Assembly: GCF_030269445.1 (NCBI RefSeq)
Contig: NZ_BSTJ01000005.1
Span: 372,001 to 436,000, forward strand
Length of the DNA: 64,000 nt
Direction: 5' to 3'
DNA from: Actinoallomurus iriomotensis
GTDB lineage: Bacteria > Actinomycetota > Actinomycetes > Streptosporangiales > Streptosporangiaceae
Position numbers and translations under genes: made by a program. The notes below the pieces were generated by a model. It was not told the origin of the DNA and did not search any database. It saw only the letters and a list, made by a program, of their open reading frames with translations. Shown here in pieces: positions 39,852-49,260 of the stretch (positions within the stretch are counted from its first letter, which is position 1; every line of letters begins with the position of its first letter).

Positions 39852-40079
39852 GATCCCCGCGAGGCCGCGCCGGGTGCTCGTACGGGCCCGCGGCCCGGCG
39901 CGAGGTGACGGCGGCGCCCACCGGCCCGTACAACGCCATGGCGGGACCTCCCCGCGGCCCCGGCGAGCGGGCCGGCGGCGACCATGGCCCACGCGGATGC
40001 CGAAGGCGACCTCAGAGCCTGCCGGATGTCCGCCCGGTGGGTCGGGCGGGACGCGGCCGCGCACACTACCCTGGGACCC

Positions 40080-40430
40080 ATGCGCATGGTGACCGCGGCG
40101 GTCCTCGACCTCTGTTGTGTGCTGGCGTTCGTCCTGATCGGACGGGCCAGTCACAGCGAAGGCGAGACGCTCGCCGGGGCGGCGAAAACGGCGTGGCCGT
40201 TCCTCGCCGGCCTCCTGATCGGCTGGTTGGTGACGCGGGGCTGGCGGCGTCCCGCGGCGCTCCTGGCGACCGGTGCCGGGGTCTGGCTGGCGACCGTCGC
40301 CGCCGGGATGGCGCTGCGCGCCGTCTCCGGTCAGGGAATCGCCGCCACTTTCGTCCTCGTCGCGCTCGTTTTTCTCGGGCTGGCGATGTTCGGCTGGCGT
40401 GCCGTGGCCGGCCGGCGCATGGCGGCATGA
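40080..40430 (+). CDS. DUF3054 family membrane protein
   Basis: A 116-residue protein with four hydrophobic segments and the DUF3054 pattern (VLDLCCVLAFVLIGRASHSEGE; TAWPFLAGLLIGWLVTRGW). Function unknown. The start is ATG 40080: TACCCT at 40066-40071 is eight bases upstream, as in a leaderless mRNA, and the longer frame from 39984 adds 32 residues that do not look like the family. Confidence 0.8.
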   Translation: MRMVTAAVLDLCCVLAFVLIGRASHSEGETLAGAAKTAWPFLAGLLIGWLVTRGWRRPAALLATGAGVWLATVAAGMALRAVSGQGIAATFVLVALVFLGLAMFGWRAVAGRRMAA

Positions 40431-40648
40431 CCGCGCGGCCACGGACACCCCCCGCGGCGTCGGTCGCGGGATCCGGGGCGGCGCGGCGCCTTCGGTCGAA
40501 TCCGGACCCTTGGCGATCATCGCCGCCACACATCCTCTACAGTGAAGTAAAAGTTCAGGTCCGTCGGCCCCGCGACGTCCCGTGTCGCCGACCCCGCACC
40601 GCGGACACCGACTCGCCGGCGCCCGGCACCGATGGATGAGGGCAGATC

Positions 40649-40849
40649 ATGCACCAAACTCCGGCTCGTAGCCCGCACCAACCCCCGGCTCGCGCCCCGC
40701 ACCGGCCTCGTCGCCCCGAGCCCGAGCCGCCCGAGCGCGACCTGCTGGCCAAGATCGTGCGTGGCACGCTCGCCGTCATCTTCGGCGGTTTCGGCGCTGG
40801 AATACTCCTGTTCCTGCTCGCCTTCCTGCTCAGCCTCTTCCTCGGCTGA
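40649..40849 (+). CDS. Small single-pass membrane protein
   Basis: 66 residues: a Pro/Arg-rich cytoplasmic segment (residues 1-33), then one hydrophobic helix (LAVIFGGFGAGILLFLLAFLLSLFLG) to the C-terminus. GAGGGC is five bases before the ATG. I recognise no family. It ends before a strong terminator and is convergent with lpdA. Confidence 0.5.
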   Translation: MHQTPARSPHQPPARAPHRPRRPEPEPPERDLLAKIVRGTLAVIFGGFGAGILLFLLAFLLSLFLG

Positions 40850-40893
40850 CCGGCCCCGCCCGAGGCCGCGCCGTCCAGAGCGGCGGGGCGAAC

Positions 40894-40919
40894 CCGTGCC
40901 GGGGTGACCCCCGGCACGG
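40894..40919. terminator. Strong bidirectional terminator between the small membrane gene and lpdA
   Basis: A perfect 11-bp stem, CCGTGCCGGGG (40894-40904) with CCCCGGCACGG (40909-40919), and a four-base loop TGAC, in the convergent gap. Confidence 0.8.
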
Positions 40920-40943
40920 CGACGTCGGCGTACGGCGCGGCGG

Positions 40944-42329
40944 CTAGAAGTTGATCATGTGGCCGGCCAGGCCGTGCAGGGCCTCCTTGACGGCCTCGCC
41001 CAGGGTCGGGTGGGCGTGGACGTTGCGGGCCGCCTCATGGACGGTCAGGTCCCACTGCTGGGCGAGAGTCAGTTCGGGCAGCAGCTCGGTGACGTCCGGA
41101 CCGATGAGGTGGGCGCCGAGCAGCTCGCCGTACTTGCCGTCGCTGAGGATCTTCACGAAGCCGCCGGGGTCGCCCAGGCCGTGGGACTTCCCGTTCGCGG
41201 TGAAGGGGAACTTGGCGACCTTGACGTCGAAGCCCTTCTCGCGCGCCTGCGCCTCGGTCCAGCCGAAGCTGGCGATCTGCGGCTGGCAGTACGTCGCACG
41301 CGGGATCATGACGTAGTCCAGCTCCATCGTCTCCGCGTCGGCGATGGTCTCGGCCGCGACGATGCCCATCGCCTCGGCGGCGTGCGCGAGCATCAGCTTC
41401 GCGGTGACGTCGCCGATGGCGTAGATGTGCTCCACGCTGGTACGGCAGCGGGCGTCGACGTCGATCGCGCCGCGCTCGGTCAGCTTCACGCCGGTGTTCT
41501 CCAGGCCGTAGCCCTCGACGTTGGGGGCGAAGCCGATCGCCTGCAGGACCTTGTCCGCCTCCAGCACCTGCTGTTCGCCGTTCTTGGAGACGGTGACGCG
41601 CAGCTTCGGCCCGGTCTCGTCGATGCCCTCGACGCGGGTGGAGGTGAGCACGTCGATGCCGAGCTTGCGGTAGCGCTTGGCCAGCTCCTTGGAGACCTCC
41701 TCGTCCTCCAACGGGACGAGCCGGTCCAGGAACTCCACGATCGTCACCTTGACGCCGTAGTTGGCCAGGACGTACGCGAACTCCACGCCGATGGCGCCCG
41801 CGCCGGCGATGACGATGCTCTCCGGCAGGCTGTCGCTGAGGATCTGCTCCTCGAAGGTGACGACGCGCTCGGACAGCGTCGTGCCGGGCAGCAGCCGCGC
41901 GCTCGCGCCGGCGGCGATGATGCAGTTGCCGAACGTGATCTCCTCACCGTTGACCACGATGGTGTTCGCGTCGGTGAAGGACCCGCGGCCCTCGTACTCG
42001 GTGATGCCGTTCTTCTTCATGAGGTAGTGCACGCCCTTGACGCGCCCGTCGGCGACCGTACGGCTGCGCTTGAACGCCTCGCCGTAGTCGAACCGCACCT
42101 CACCGTCGACCTGAATGCCGAACGTCTTCGCCTCGCGCGTGAAGATGTGCGCCAGTTCGGCGTTGCGCAGCAGGGCCTTGGAGGGGATGCAGCCGACGTT
42201 GAGGCAGACCCCTCCCCAGTAGCGCTCCTCGATGATCGCGGTCTTCAAACCGAGCTGGGCGGACCGGATCGCGGCCACGTACCCGCCCGGCCCCGCGCCG
42301 AGGACGACGACGTCAAAATGTGTGCTCAT
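40944..42329 (-). CDS. lpdA: Dihydrolipoyl dehydrogenase
   Basis: A 461-residue FAD disulfide oxidoreductase, the E3 component of 2-oxo acid dehydrogenase complexes. FAD motif [14 protein letters not shown], redox disulfide C42/C47 ([13 protein letters not shown]), second nucleotide fold [19 protein letters not shown] motif [17 protein letters not shown] and the C-terminal catalytic [16 protein letters not shown] 42329 starts the FAD strand; nine upstream codons to 42356 are unlikely. TATCGT on the minus strand (42342-42337) is seven bases from the ATG, so the mRNA may be leaderless. No other complex subunits are adjacent. Confidence 0.95.
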   Translation of the reverse strand: MSTHFDVVVLGAGPGGYVAAIRSAQLGLKTAIIEERYWGGVCLNVGCIPSKALLRNAELAHIFTREAKTFGIQVDGEVRFDYGEAFKRSRTVADGRVKGVHYLMKKNGITEYEGRGSFTDANTIVVNGEEITFGNCIIAAGASARLLPGTTLSERVVTFEEQILSDSLPESIVIAGAGAIGVEFAYVLANYGVKVTIVEFLDRLVPLEDEEVSKELAKRYRKLGIDVLTSTRVEGIDETGPKLRVTVSKNGEQQVLEADKVLQAIGFAPNVEGYGLENTGVKLTERGAIDVDARCRTSVEHIYAIGDVTAKLMLAHAAEAMGIVAAETIADAETMELDYVMIPRATYCQPQIASFGWTEAQAREKGFDVKVAKFPFTANGKSHGLGDPGGFVKILSDGKYGELLGAHLIGPDVTELLPELTLAQQWDLTVHEAARNVHAHPTLGEAVKEALHGLAGHMINF

Positions 42330-42412
42330 GCCGAAAACGATATTGCGCCCGGCCACCCGACCGTACGTTCACCCCGGTACGAGCCCGGTGGCCGGGTGGC
42401 GATGAGCCCGGG

Positions 42413-43402
42413 TCAGCGCTCGCTGTCCAGGTGCGCCATCTGGGCGGTGGGGTACCGGTCGCCGGCGGCCGCACCGGCCGGGACGGCCTGCTCGACGGCG
42501 GCCAGGTCCTCCTCGGTGAACGCGACGTCCAGGGCGCCCAGCGCCTCGTTCAGGCGTTCGCGGGTGCGGGCGCCCACCAGGGGCACGATGTCCTCCCCAC
42601 GCGCGAGCACCCAGGCGATGGCGGCCTGGGCCACCGACACGCCGCGGCTCTCGGCCACGCCGCGCAGCGCCTCGACCAGGGCGAGGTTGTGGTCGAGGTT
42701 CTCGCCCTGGAACCGGGGGCCGCGGGCGCGGAAGTCGTCCGCCCCCACCTGCCGGTCCCGGGTCCAGTGGCCCGACAGCAGGCCGCGTGACAGCACGCCG
42801 TACGCGGTGATCCCGATGCCCAGCTCGCGGCAGACGGGGAGAATCTCCTTCTCGATGCCGCGCGACAGCAGGGAGTACTCGATCTGCAGGTCGACGATCG
42901 GGTGGACGGCGGCGGCGCGCCGGATCGCCTCCGGGCCGGCCTCGGACAGCCCGATGTGACGGACGTGACCGGCCTGGACCATCTCGGCGATCGCCCCGAT
43001 GGTGTCCTCGATCGGCACGGCCGGGTCCACCCGGGCCATCCGGTACACGTCGATGTGGTCGGTGCCGAGGCGGCGCAGGGAGTAGGCGAGGAAGTTGCGG
43101 ACCGCCGCGGGCCGGCCGTCATAGCCGGCCCAGTTCTGCCCGGGGTCGCGCAGGGCGCCGAACTTCACACTGATCGTCACCTGGTCGCGATCGCGGTCGC
43201 GCAGGGCGTCGCGGATCAGCATCTCGTTGTGGCCCATGCCGTAGAAGTCGCCGGTGTCGAGGAGCGTGATCCCCGCGTCCAGCGCGGCGTGGATGGTGGC
43301 GATGCTCTCGGTCTCGTCGGCCGGACCGTACATGCCGGACATGCTCATGCAGCCCAGGCCGAGCGCCGAAGTGGTCAGCGATCCCAGGGTGCGCTCTCGC
43401 AT
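42413..43402 (-). CDS. Aldo/keto reductase
   Basis: A 329-residue (beta/alpha)8 NADPH oxidoreductase of the AKR11/AKR13-like group: LGLGCMSMSGMYG, LLDTGDFYGMGHNE with catalytic Asp and Tyr, VTISVKFG with the Lys, and EYSLLSRGIEKEILPVCRELG. The position where most AKRs have His in the YRMARVDP region (usually YQxHxxD) reads Arg-Met-Ala-Arg-Val-Asp. ATG 43402 follows AAGGAG. It is divergent from a TetR regulator, which likely controls it. Confidence 0.9.
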   Translation of the reverse strand: MRERTLGSLTTSALGLGCMSMSGMYGPADETESIATIHAALDAGITLLDTGDFYGMGHNEMLIRDALRDRDRDQVTISVKFGALRDPGQNWAGYDGRPAAVRNFLAYSLRRLGTDHIDVYRMARVDPAVPIEDTIGAIAEMVQAGHVRHIGLSEAGPEAIRRAAAVHPIVDLQIEYSLLSRGIEKEILPVCRELGIGITAYGVLSRGLLSGHWTRDRQVGADDFRARGPRFQGENLDHNLALVEALRGVAESRGVSVAQAAIAWVLARGEDIVPLVGARTRERLNEALGALDVAFTEEDLAAVEQAVPAGAAAGDRYPTAQMAHLDSER

Positions 43403-43492
43403 GACTTCTCCTTGAAAACGGCGATATAGGGACTGATAGAGCAACGATACAGGCGAGTCGGACGCCACCGGCACGCGGGCATCATTGTCTTC

Positions 43493-44170
43493 GTGAGCGA
43501 CATCGGTACCCGAGAGCGGATCCTGCACGCCGCCGCACAGCTGCTGGCCGAGTCCGGCGGCGCGCCGATCTCCACCCGCGCCGTCTGCGCGGCCGCGGGC
43601 GTCGGCGCCCCGACTCTCTACCACCACTTCGGCGACAAGGACGGCCTGCTCGACGCGGTCGTCGCCTACGGCTACGACCGCTACCTGGAGGGGAAGCGAT
43701 CCCGGCCCTCCAGCGGCGACCCGGTGGAGGACCTGCGCCGCGGCTGGGACGCCCACGTGGAGTTCGGCCTCACCCATCCCGCCTTCTACGCCCTCATGCA
43801 CGGCGCGGGCCGGCGCGCCGCCGCCTCGCGGGAGGGATACCAGATCCTGCTGGGTGAGACCGAGGCGGTCGCCCGCGCCGGCCGGCTGCGAGTGCCGGTC
43901 CGGGCCGCCGCGGACATGCTCCACGCCGCCAGTGTCGGCGTGACCCTCAAGCTGATCTCCGGGGACGAGCCCGATCCCGAGCTGTCACCGCGAACGCGCG
44001 AGGCGATCCTCGCCGCGGTCACCACCGACCAGCCCGAAGAGCGGCCGTCGTCGGTGTCGGGCATGGCGATCGCGCTGACGGCGGCCCTGGAGGGCCGCAC
44101 GCCGCGCACGCTCAGCGAGGCCGAGTCGGCGTTGCTGCGCGAGTGGCTCACCCGCCTCGCCGTCGAGTGA
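43493..44170 (+). CDS. TetR family regulator
   Basis: A 225-residue regulator with an N-terminal TetR helix-turn-helix (RERILHAAAQLLAESGGAPISTRAVCAAAGVGAPTLYHHFGDKDGLLDAVV) and a helical ligand domain. GTG 43493. It is divergent from the aldo/keto reductase with 90 bp between starts; that interval is comparatively AT-rich and carries two CGATAYAGG words 23 bp apart, but no clear palindrome. It likely represses the reductase; effector unknown. Confidence 0.9.
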   Translation: MSDIGTRERILHAAAQLLAESGGAPISTRAVCAAAGVGAPTLYHHFGDKDGLLDAVVAYGYDRYLEGKRSRPSSGDPVEDLRRGWDAHVEFGLTHPAFYALMHGAGRRAAASREGYQILLGETEAVARAGRLRVPVRAAADMLHAASVGVTLKLISGDEPDPELSPRTREAILAAVTTDQPEERPSSVSGMAIALTAALEGRTPRTLSEAESALLREWLTRLAVE

Positions 44171-44173
44171 GCG

Positions 44174-44845
44174 TCACACCGCCCGGTAGACGACGAACGA
44201 CACGGCGATGTACTGCGCGACATAGGCCGCGACGGTGAAGGCGTGGAACACCTCGTGGAAGCCGAACCAGCGCGGTGAGGGGTCCGGCCGGCGCAGCCCG
44301 TACACCAGGCCGCCGGCGCTGTAGAGCAGGCCGCCCGCGCACACGAGCACGAGCGCGGGCACCCCGGCCCCGTCCAGCAACTGCGGCATGAATCCCGCCG
44401 CCACCCAGCCGAGCCCGACGTAGAGGGCGGTGTAGAGCCAGCGCGGCGCGCCCACCCACACGATGCGGAACAGCACGCCCGCCCCGGCGCCGATCCAGAT
44501 CACCGCGAGCACGAGCGTGCGGCTGGTGCCGTGCAGGGCCAGCAGCGCGAACGGCGTGTAGGTGCCCGCGATGATCAGATAGATGTTGGCGTGGTCGAAC
44601 CGGCGGAGCACCGCCTCGGCCCGCTCCGACCAGTGTCCCCGGTGGTAGATCGCGGAGACGCCGAACAGCAGAGCCGAGGTCAGCGCGTACACGGCGGCGG
44701 CGAGGCGAGCGGACAGCGTCGGGCCGAGTGCCACCAGGAGCAGGCCGGCGACCAGTACGACCGGGAACGTGCCGGCGTGAAGCCAGCCGCGCAGCCGGGG
44801 CTTGACCGACTGGGCGATCTCCCCCACCTTGCCCGGTCGTACCAT
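44174..44845 (-). CDS. Hemolysin III / PAQR family membrane protein
   Basis: A 223-residue, seven-helix protein. SAIYHRGHWSERAEAVLRRFDHANIYLIIAGTYTPF and GFHEVFHAFTVAAY contain the conserved Ser, Asp and His residues that form the putative metal-hydrolase site of the PAQR/HlyIII family. Its role in free-living bacteria is unclear. Its stop lies three bases from the stop of the convergent TetR gene. Confidence 0.92.
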   Translation of the reverse strand: MVRPGKVGEIAQSVKPRLRGWLHAGTFPVVLVAGLLLVALGPTLSARLAAAVYALTSALLFGVSAIYHRGHWSERAEAVLRRFDHANIYLIIAGTYTPFALLALHGTSRTLVLAVIWIGAGAGVLFRIVWVGAPRWLYTALYVGLGWVAAGFMPQLLDGAGVPALVLVCAGGLLYSAGGLVYGLRRPDPSPRWFGFHEVFHAFTVAAYVAQYIAVSFVVYRAV

Positions 44846-44889
44846 GAGACGCCTCCCTCCGCGCCGCCGCGGCGGTCGCGACGTGGCAC

Positions 44890-45666
44890 TCAGTATTCCG
44901 AACGCCGCGCCAGCCGTCTGCTCCCACCCAGCCGTGAGGCGAACTCGCTCTCCTCCTCGCCGCTCGTGGAGGCGGCCGTCACCACCTCTTCGACGACGGC
45001 GGCGGGTGCGGGCGCGGGCGCCTCCGCCAGCTCCGGCCGGTCGCGCAGGCGTTCGGCCGCCTTGCGCAGCGCCCGCTCCCCCACCAGCCGGCTCAGCTCC
45101 AGGCCGAAGCAGTCGAGCTTGTCGGCGTCGGTGAGGTCGTCGCGCGCTCGCAGGTCGGCGGCGAGCTCACCGAGGCGCTGCGCCTCCGCCAGCTCGTAGC
45201 GCCGGATGGCGTGGCTGCAGAGCTCGGCCAGCGCGGCGTGGTCGCCCGCGAACGACAGCCCGGCCAGGTCGTTGGTGGACAGGCGGCTGAGCGCGCGCTT
45301 GCGGTCCATCGCCGCGTCGACGATCTTGAGCAGCCCCGACAGCAGGAGGATCGGGCCGATGCTGACGCCCTTGTCCTGGGCGATCATGAACGAGGAGCGG
45401 AAGATCGCCGCGGAGCCCACCGCGGCGGCCATGACCTGGGCGACCGAGCCGCCGATCGCCGGCGCGCCGGCCGGCAGCGCGAAGCCCCAGCCCATCGCCT
45501 CGGCGGTGATCAGCGCCGCGGTGGAGGCCGAGGCGTTGACCGCGATGTAGAGCAGGCCGGACGGCGAGAACACCGCCGCGGCCGGCTTGTCCTGGTATCT
45601 GCCGACCAGTTCGGCGCCCCCGATGAGTGCGCCGAGCAGCGCGGCGAACAGCATTCTGGCGACCAT
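44890..45666 (-). CDS. Membrane protein of unknown function
   Basis: 258 residues. Four hydrophobic segments occupy residues ~1-135 (MLFAALLGALIGGAELVG; GLLYIAVNASASTAALITAEAMGWGF; VAQVMAAAVGSAAIFRSSF; GPILLLSGLLKIVDAAM). The C-terminal 120 residues are cytoplasmic, helical and charged, with LTDADKLDCFGLELSRLVGERALRKAAERL and an acidic Ala/Pro stretch. ATG 45666 has AAGGGAG upstream and overlaps the stop of a small gene (ATGA), forming a two-gene operon. No family recognised. Confidence 0.75.
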   Translation of the reverse strand: MVARMLFAALLGALIGGAELVGRYQDKPAAAVFSPSGLLYIAVNASASTAALITAEAMGWGFALPAGAPAIGGSVAQVMAAAVGSAAIFRSSFMIAQDKGVSIGPILLLSGLLKIVDAAMDRKRALSRLSTNDLAGLSFAGDHAALAELCSHAIRRYELAEAQRLGELAADLRARDDLTDADKLDCFGLELSRLVGERALRKAAERLRDRPELAEAPAPAPAAVVEEVVTAASTSGEEESEFASRLGGSRRLARRSEY

Positions 45667-45872
45667 CACGCTCCCTTGGCCCGTACCGGTTCCAGCCCCG
45701 TGGCGACGAACCGGCCCGCCGGGCGGGCGGCCTCGAGGAAGACCAGAAGCCACTCCCCCGGCCCCGTCGCCATCCCGTACCGCCGGCCGGGCGGGGAGTC
45801 CCTCGCCCGCAGGAACATCAGCAGCCAATCCCCTGAACCCGAGGCCGTGCCCCGGCGCATCCGCGAAGACAT
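45666..45872 (-). CDS. Small protein with an internal duplication
   Basis: 68 residues. Two homologous blocks lie in tandem: GDWLLMFLRARDSPPGRRYG and GEWLLVFLEAARPAGRF, each a short amphipathic WLLxFL segment followed by a Pro/Arg/Gly turn. ATG 45872 has AAGGTG six bases upstream, and the TGA (45668-45666) overlaps the ATG of the membrane protein gene, strong evidence that it is translated. I know no matching family. The duplicated WLLxFL motif suggests membrane association or a partner of the coupled membrane protein; that is inference. Confidence 0.6.
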   Translation of the reverse strand: MSSRMRRGTASGSGDWLLMFLRARDSPPGRRYGMATGPGEWLLVFLEAARPAGRFVATGLEPVRAKGA

Positions 45873-46035
45873 GCGGTACACCTTCGCGACCGCGGGGCCC
45901 GAAGGCGACGACTACGAACGGCCGGAGTCCGTATGCCCTGCGCATCGCACCGGCGCGGAAGGCTTGTGGCGAGTCCGTGTCATCACGTGGGATTCTTCGC
46001 ATAGAAGGACCGCCACAGGGACACGATCTACCTGT

Positions 46036-46476
46036 TCAGAGGCGGGGCGGGCGGCCTTCGTACGGGGTGCTCAGCACGACCGTCGTGCGGGTCGAGACGT
46101 TGGCGGCGGCCCGGATCTGCTGCAGGAGCTCCTCCAGCGCGCCCGGCGAGGTGACCCGGACCTTCAGGATGTAGCTCTCCTCACCGGCCACCGAGTGGCA
46201 GGCCTCGATCTCGTCGAGGTGGGCGAGCTTCTCCGGCGCGTCGTCGGGCGCCGCCGGGTCGATCGGCTTGATCGAGACGAAGGCGGTGAGCGGCAGGCCG
46301 ACGGCCTCGTGGTCGAGGACCGCGGAGTATCCCTTGATCACACCGCGTTTCTGCAGGCGGCGCACCCGCTGATGGACCGCGGACACGGACAGGCCCGTCT
46401 CGCGCGCCAGGTCGGTGAAACTCATGCGACCGTCGCCCGCGAGCAGTACGACGATCTGCCGGTCGATGTCCTCCAC
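46036..46476 (-). CDS. Lrp/AsnC family regulator
   Basis: A 146-residue feast/famine regulator: N-terminal helix-turn-helix (IDRQIVVLLAGDGRMSFTDLARETGLSVSAVHQRVRRLQKRGVIKGYSAV) and C-terminal RAM domain (HLDEIEACHSVAGEESYILKVRV). The effector is normally an amino acid. It stands alone, with no amino-acid gene next to it; the lysine genes are 35 kb away. A 160-bp gap separates it from the small duplicated protein gene. Confidence 0.93.
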   Translation of the reverse strand: MEDIDRQIVVLLAGDGRMSFTDLARETGLSVSAVHQRVRRLQKRGVIKGYSAVLDHEAVGLPLTAFVSIKPIDPAAPDDAPEKLAHLDEIEACHSVAGEESYILKVRVTSPGALEELLQQIRAAANVSTRTTVVLSTPYEGRPPRL

Positions 46477-46573
46477 GCCTAGAACCTACCGTGACGCCCG
46501 GCCGGGAGCCCGAACACCGGCATTCCTGCGTTGCCCGGATATGGACGCACGCTCGCGTCCACCGGCGACGGCT

Positions 46574-47830
46574 TCAGTCGCCGGCCTCGTCACCGGCCTC
46601 CTCGCCGGCCGGGACGGGGGCTTCCGCGGCGGACGCGTCGCCCCAGATCGACGCGCCCGTCTCCGGATCGAAGAAGTGCAGCCGGGTCGTGTCGACGCGC
46701 ACCTCGACGGAGTCGCCGACCTGGACCTGCGTACGGGGGCTGAAGCGCGCCACCACGACGGTGTGCGGCGTCTCGAGCGTGCCGAGCACGTCGGTGCCGG
46801 CGTCGCGGGCGAGCTCCTTGGTGTCCTCGGTCACGACCGTGGAGGCCTCCAGCCCGAAGTGCACGAGCACGTCGGAGCCCATCGCCTCGACCAGCTCCGC
46901 GGTCGAGGTGAGCCGGTTGCCCTCGGTCGCCTCGCTGAGCCGGGCGTCCTCCATGTCCTCGGGCCGGATGCCGACGACGAGGGAGCGGCCGATGTGCTCG
47001 CGCAGCGCGGGCCTCCGCTCCAGGACCTCGGGGCCGACGCGCAGCTCCTGCCCGCCGATCCTGAGCCGCGGGTCGGTCTCGGTGCCGGTCAGCTCGCCCC
47101 GCAGGAGGTTCATCGCCGGGGAGCCGATGAACCCGGCGACGAACAGGTTCGCCGGCCGGTCGTACAGCTCCTGGGGCGGCGCGACCTGCTGCAGCTCGCC
47201 CTTCTTCATCACCGCGACCCGGTCGCCGAGGGTCATCGCCTCGGTCTGGTCGTGGGTGACGTAGATGGTGGTGACGCCCAGGTCGCGCTGGATGCGGGCG
47301 ATCTCGGCCCGCATCTGCACGCGCAGCTTGGCGTCGAGGTTGGACAGCGGCTCGTCCATCAGGAACGCCCGCGGCTCACGGACGATCGCCCGGCCCATGG
47401 CGACACGCTGCCGCTGGCCGCCGGACAGGTTGCGCGGCCGGCGGTCGAGGTAGTCCTCCAGGCCGAGCGTGCGGGCGGCCTCCTCGACCCGCTTGCGGAT
47501 CTCCGCCTTGGGCACCTTGCGCAGCGTGAGCCCGAACCCGATGTTCTGCCGGACCGAAAGGTGCGGATACAGGGCGTAGCTCTGGAAGACCATCGCGACG
47601 TCGCGGTCGCGTGAGGGCACCCGGTTGACCACCCGGCCGCCGACGCTCACCGTGCCCTCGGAGATCGCCTCCAGCCCGGCGACCATCCGCAACGCCGTCG
47701 TCTTGCCGCAGCCGGACGGCCCCACGAGAACGAGGAACTCCCCGTCAGCGATGTTCAGACTGAGATCGTCGACGGCACGAGTGCCGTCCGGATACACCTT
47801 GCCGACCCCGGCCAGCACGACCTCTGCCAC
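46574..47830 (-). CDS. msiK: MsiK/UgpC-type multi-sugar ABC transporter ATPase
   Basis: A 418-residue CUT1-family ATPase. Walker [11 protein letters not shown]-loop [10 protein letters not shown], signature [16 protein letters not shown], Walker [14 protein letters not shown]-switch VTHDQTEA, followed by a C-terminal OB-type regulatory domain (residues ~240-400, [10 protein letters not shown]). In actinomycetes one such ATPase (MsiK) energises several sugar importers that lack their own; the transporter at 31934-35116 is such a one. GTG 47830 is preceded by GAGGAGG. An inverted repeat (47855-47878) lies just upstream as a likely control site. Confidence 0.92.
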   Translation of the reverse strand: MAEVVLAGVGKVYPDGTRAVDDLSLNIADGEFLVLVGPSGCGKTTALRMVAGLEAISEGTVSVGGRVVNRVPSRDRDVAMVFQSYALYPHLSVRQNIGFGLTLRKVPKAEIRKRVEEAARTLGLEDYLDRRPRNLSGGQRQRVAMGRAIVREPRAFLMDEPLSNLDAKLRVQMRAEIARIQRDLGVTTIYVTHDQTEAMTLGDRVAVMKKGELQQVAPPQELYDRPANLFVAGFIGSPAMNLLRGELTGTETDPRLRIGGQELRVGPEVLERRPALREHIGRSLVVGIRPEDMEDARLSEATEGNRLTSTAELVEAMGSDVLVHFGLEASTVVTEDTKELARDAGTDVLGTLETPHTVVVARFSPRTQVQVGDSVEVRVDTTRLHFFDPETGASIWGDASAAEAPVPAGEEAGDEAGD

Positions 47831-47854
47831 CGCGCCTCCTCAGACCGATATCCC

Positions 47855-47878
47855 GGCACGCGGAATAGAACGCGTGCC
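47855..47878. promoter_or_regulatory. 8-bp inverted repeat upstream of msiK
   Basis: GGCACGCG (47855-47862), an AT-rich 8-base spacer, and CGCGTGCC (47871-47878). It is 25 bp before the msiK start codon; it could be an operator or an mRNA stem-loop. Confidence 0.5.
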
Positions 47879-47947
47879 AGAGTCCTACCCCGCCCTCACG
47901 AAGGCCGCAAGACATCCCGTCGGAGTACGCGCTTCGTGAAGGGATCG

Positions 47948-49111
47948 TTATGTCGAGCGCGTCAGGGCGCGGCCGATGACGACGCGCTGAACCTGGTTGG
48001 TGCCCTCGACGATCTGCAGGACCTTCGCCTCGCGCATATAGCGTTCGACCGGGAAGTCCCTGACGTAGCCATAGCCGCCGAGCACCTGGACCGCGTCGGT
48101 GGTCACGCGCATCGCCGTGTCGGTCGCGAACAGTTTGGCCATCGCGGCCTGCGTGCCGTACTCCAGGCCGGCGTCGCGGCGTCGCGCGGCGCTCAGGTAC
48201 AGCGCCCGGGCCGCCTCGACGCCCGTCGCCATGTCGGCGAGCAGGAACCGCAGTCCCTGGAACTCCCCGATGGGCCGGCCGAACTGCCGGCGTTCACGCG
48301 CGTACGCGACGGCCGTGTCGAGCGCCGCGCGGGCGACCCCGACGGCGCACGCCGCGATGCCCAGGCGGCCGCCGTCGAGGGCGGCCAGCGCGATGGGGAA
48401 CCCCTGGCCTTCCTCGCCGACCAGGTCGCCGGCGGGCACCCGCACGTCGTCGAAGCTCACCTGCGCGGTGGGAGAGGAGCGCAGGCCCATCTTCCGCTCC
48501 GGCGGCGCCGCGTGGATCCCCTCGCCGGTCGCGGCGACCTGGAGGCAGGACACCCCGCGACTCTTGTCCGGCGCGGTGCGGGCGAAGACCGTGTAGAAGT
48601 CGGCCCGGCCGCCGTGGGTGATCCACGCCTTGGTGCCGGTCAGCCGGTAGACGTCGCCGTCGCGCTCGGCCCGGGTGGTCAGCGCGGCGGCGTCCGAGCC
48701 GGAGTGGGGTTCGGACAGGCAGTACGCGCCGAGCGTCTCCCCGCCGAGCATGTCCGGCAGCCACCGCTCGCGCTGCTCGGCCGTGCCGTGGCGCGCGACC
48801 GGGAAGCAGGCGAGCGTGTGCACGCCGACGCCCAGGCCGACGGCGAGCCAGCCGGCCGCCAGCTCCTCGATGACCTGCAGGTACACCGAGTACGGCTGCC
48901 CGCCACCGCCGTACTCCTCCGGATAGGGCAGGCCGAGCAGCCCGGCGCGGCCCAGCGTGCGGAAGACCTCGCGGGGGAACCGCCCGGCCTCCTCCTCGGC
49001 GGCGGCCCGCGGCGCGAGTTCGGCCGCGACGAGGTCGCGGGTCAGGTCCAGAAGATCACGGGCCTCCGGCGTCGGCAGGTCGCGTTCGACGATCGTTTCC
49101 GCAGGGCTCAT
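47948..49111 (-). CDS. Acyl-CoA dehydrogenase
   Basis: A 387-residue FAD enzyme of fatty acid or branched-chain acyl-CoA oxidation. AYCLSEPHSGSD and WITHGGRADFYTVFART are the FAD/substrate signatures, QFGRPIGEFQGLRFLLADM and the C-terminal QVLGGYGYVRDFPVERYMREAKVLQIVEGTNQVQR carry the catalytic glutamate (EGTNQ). ATG 49111. It is encoded downstream of the M24 peptidase on the same strand with about 150 bp between. The acyl chain preferred is unknown. Confidence 0.93.
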   Translation of the reverse strand: MSPAETIVERDLPTPEARDLLDLTRDLVAAELAPRAAAEEEAGRFPREVFRTLGRAGLLGLPYPEEYGGGGQPYSVYLQVIEELAAGWLAVGLGVGVHTLACFPVARHGTAEQRERWLPDMLGGETLGAYCLSEPHSGSDAAALTTRAERDGDVYRLTGTKAWITHGGRADFYTVFARTAPDKSRGVSCLQVAATGEGIHAAPPERKMGLRSSPTAQVSFDDVRVPAGDLVGEEGQGFPIALAALDGGRLGIAACAVGVARAALDTAVAYARERRQFGRPIGEFQGLRFLLADMATGVEAARALYLSAARRRDAGLEYGTQAAMAKLFATDTAMRVTTDAVQVLGGYGYVRDFPVERYMREAKVLQIVEGTNQVQRVVIGRALTRST

Positions 49112-49260
49112 CGTCCATCCGCCTCCCCGTCCCTCCTCGACGCTGAAGAGGGATCTCAGGGAAATAGTAGGACGTCCGAGTAACCAGGCTCGCCGCCGCC
49201 CGTACGAGCCGCCGCGAGGCGGGCCGCACGGGTGGCGGCGGGGCGCCCTACGGGGTCCGG

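Noticed and set aside
43418-43455. CGATATAGG and CGATACAGG direct repeat in the aldo/keto reductase-TetR gap
   Set aside because: TetR sites are normally palindromic and this repeat is short with a mismatch; too weak to call an operator.
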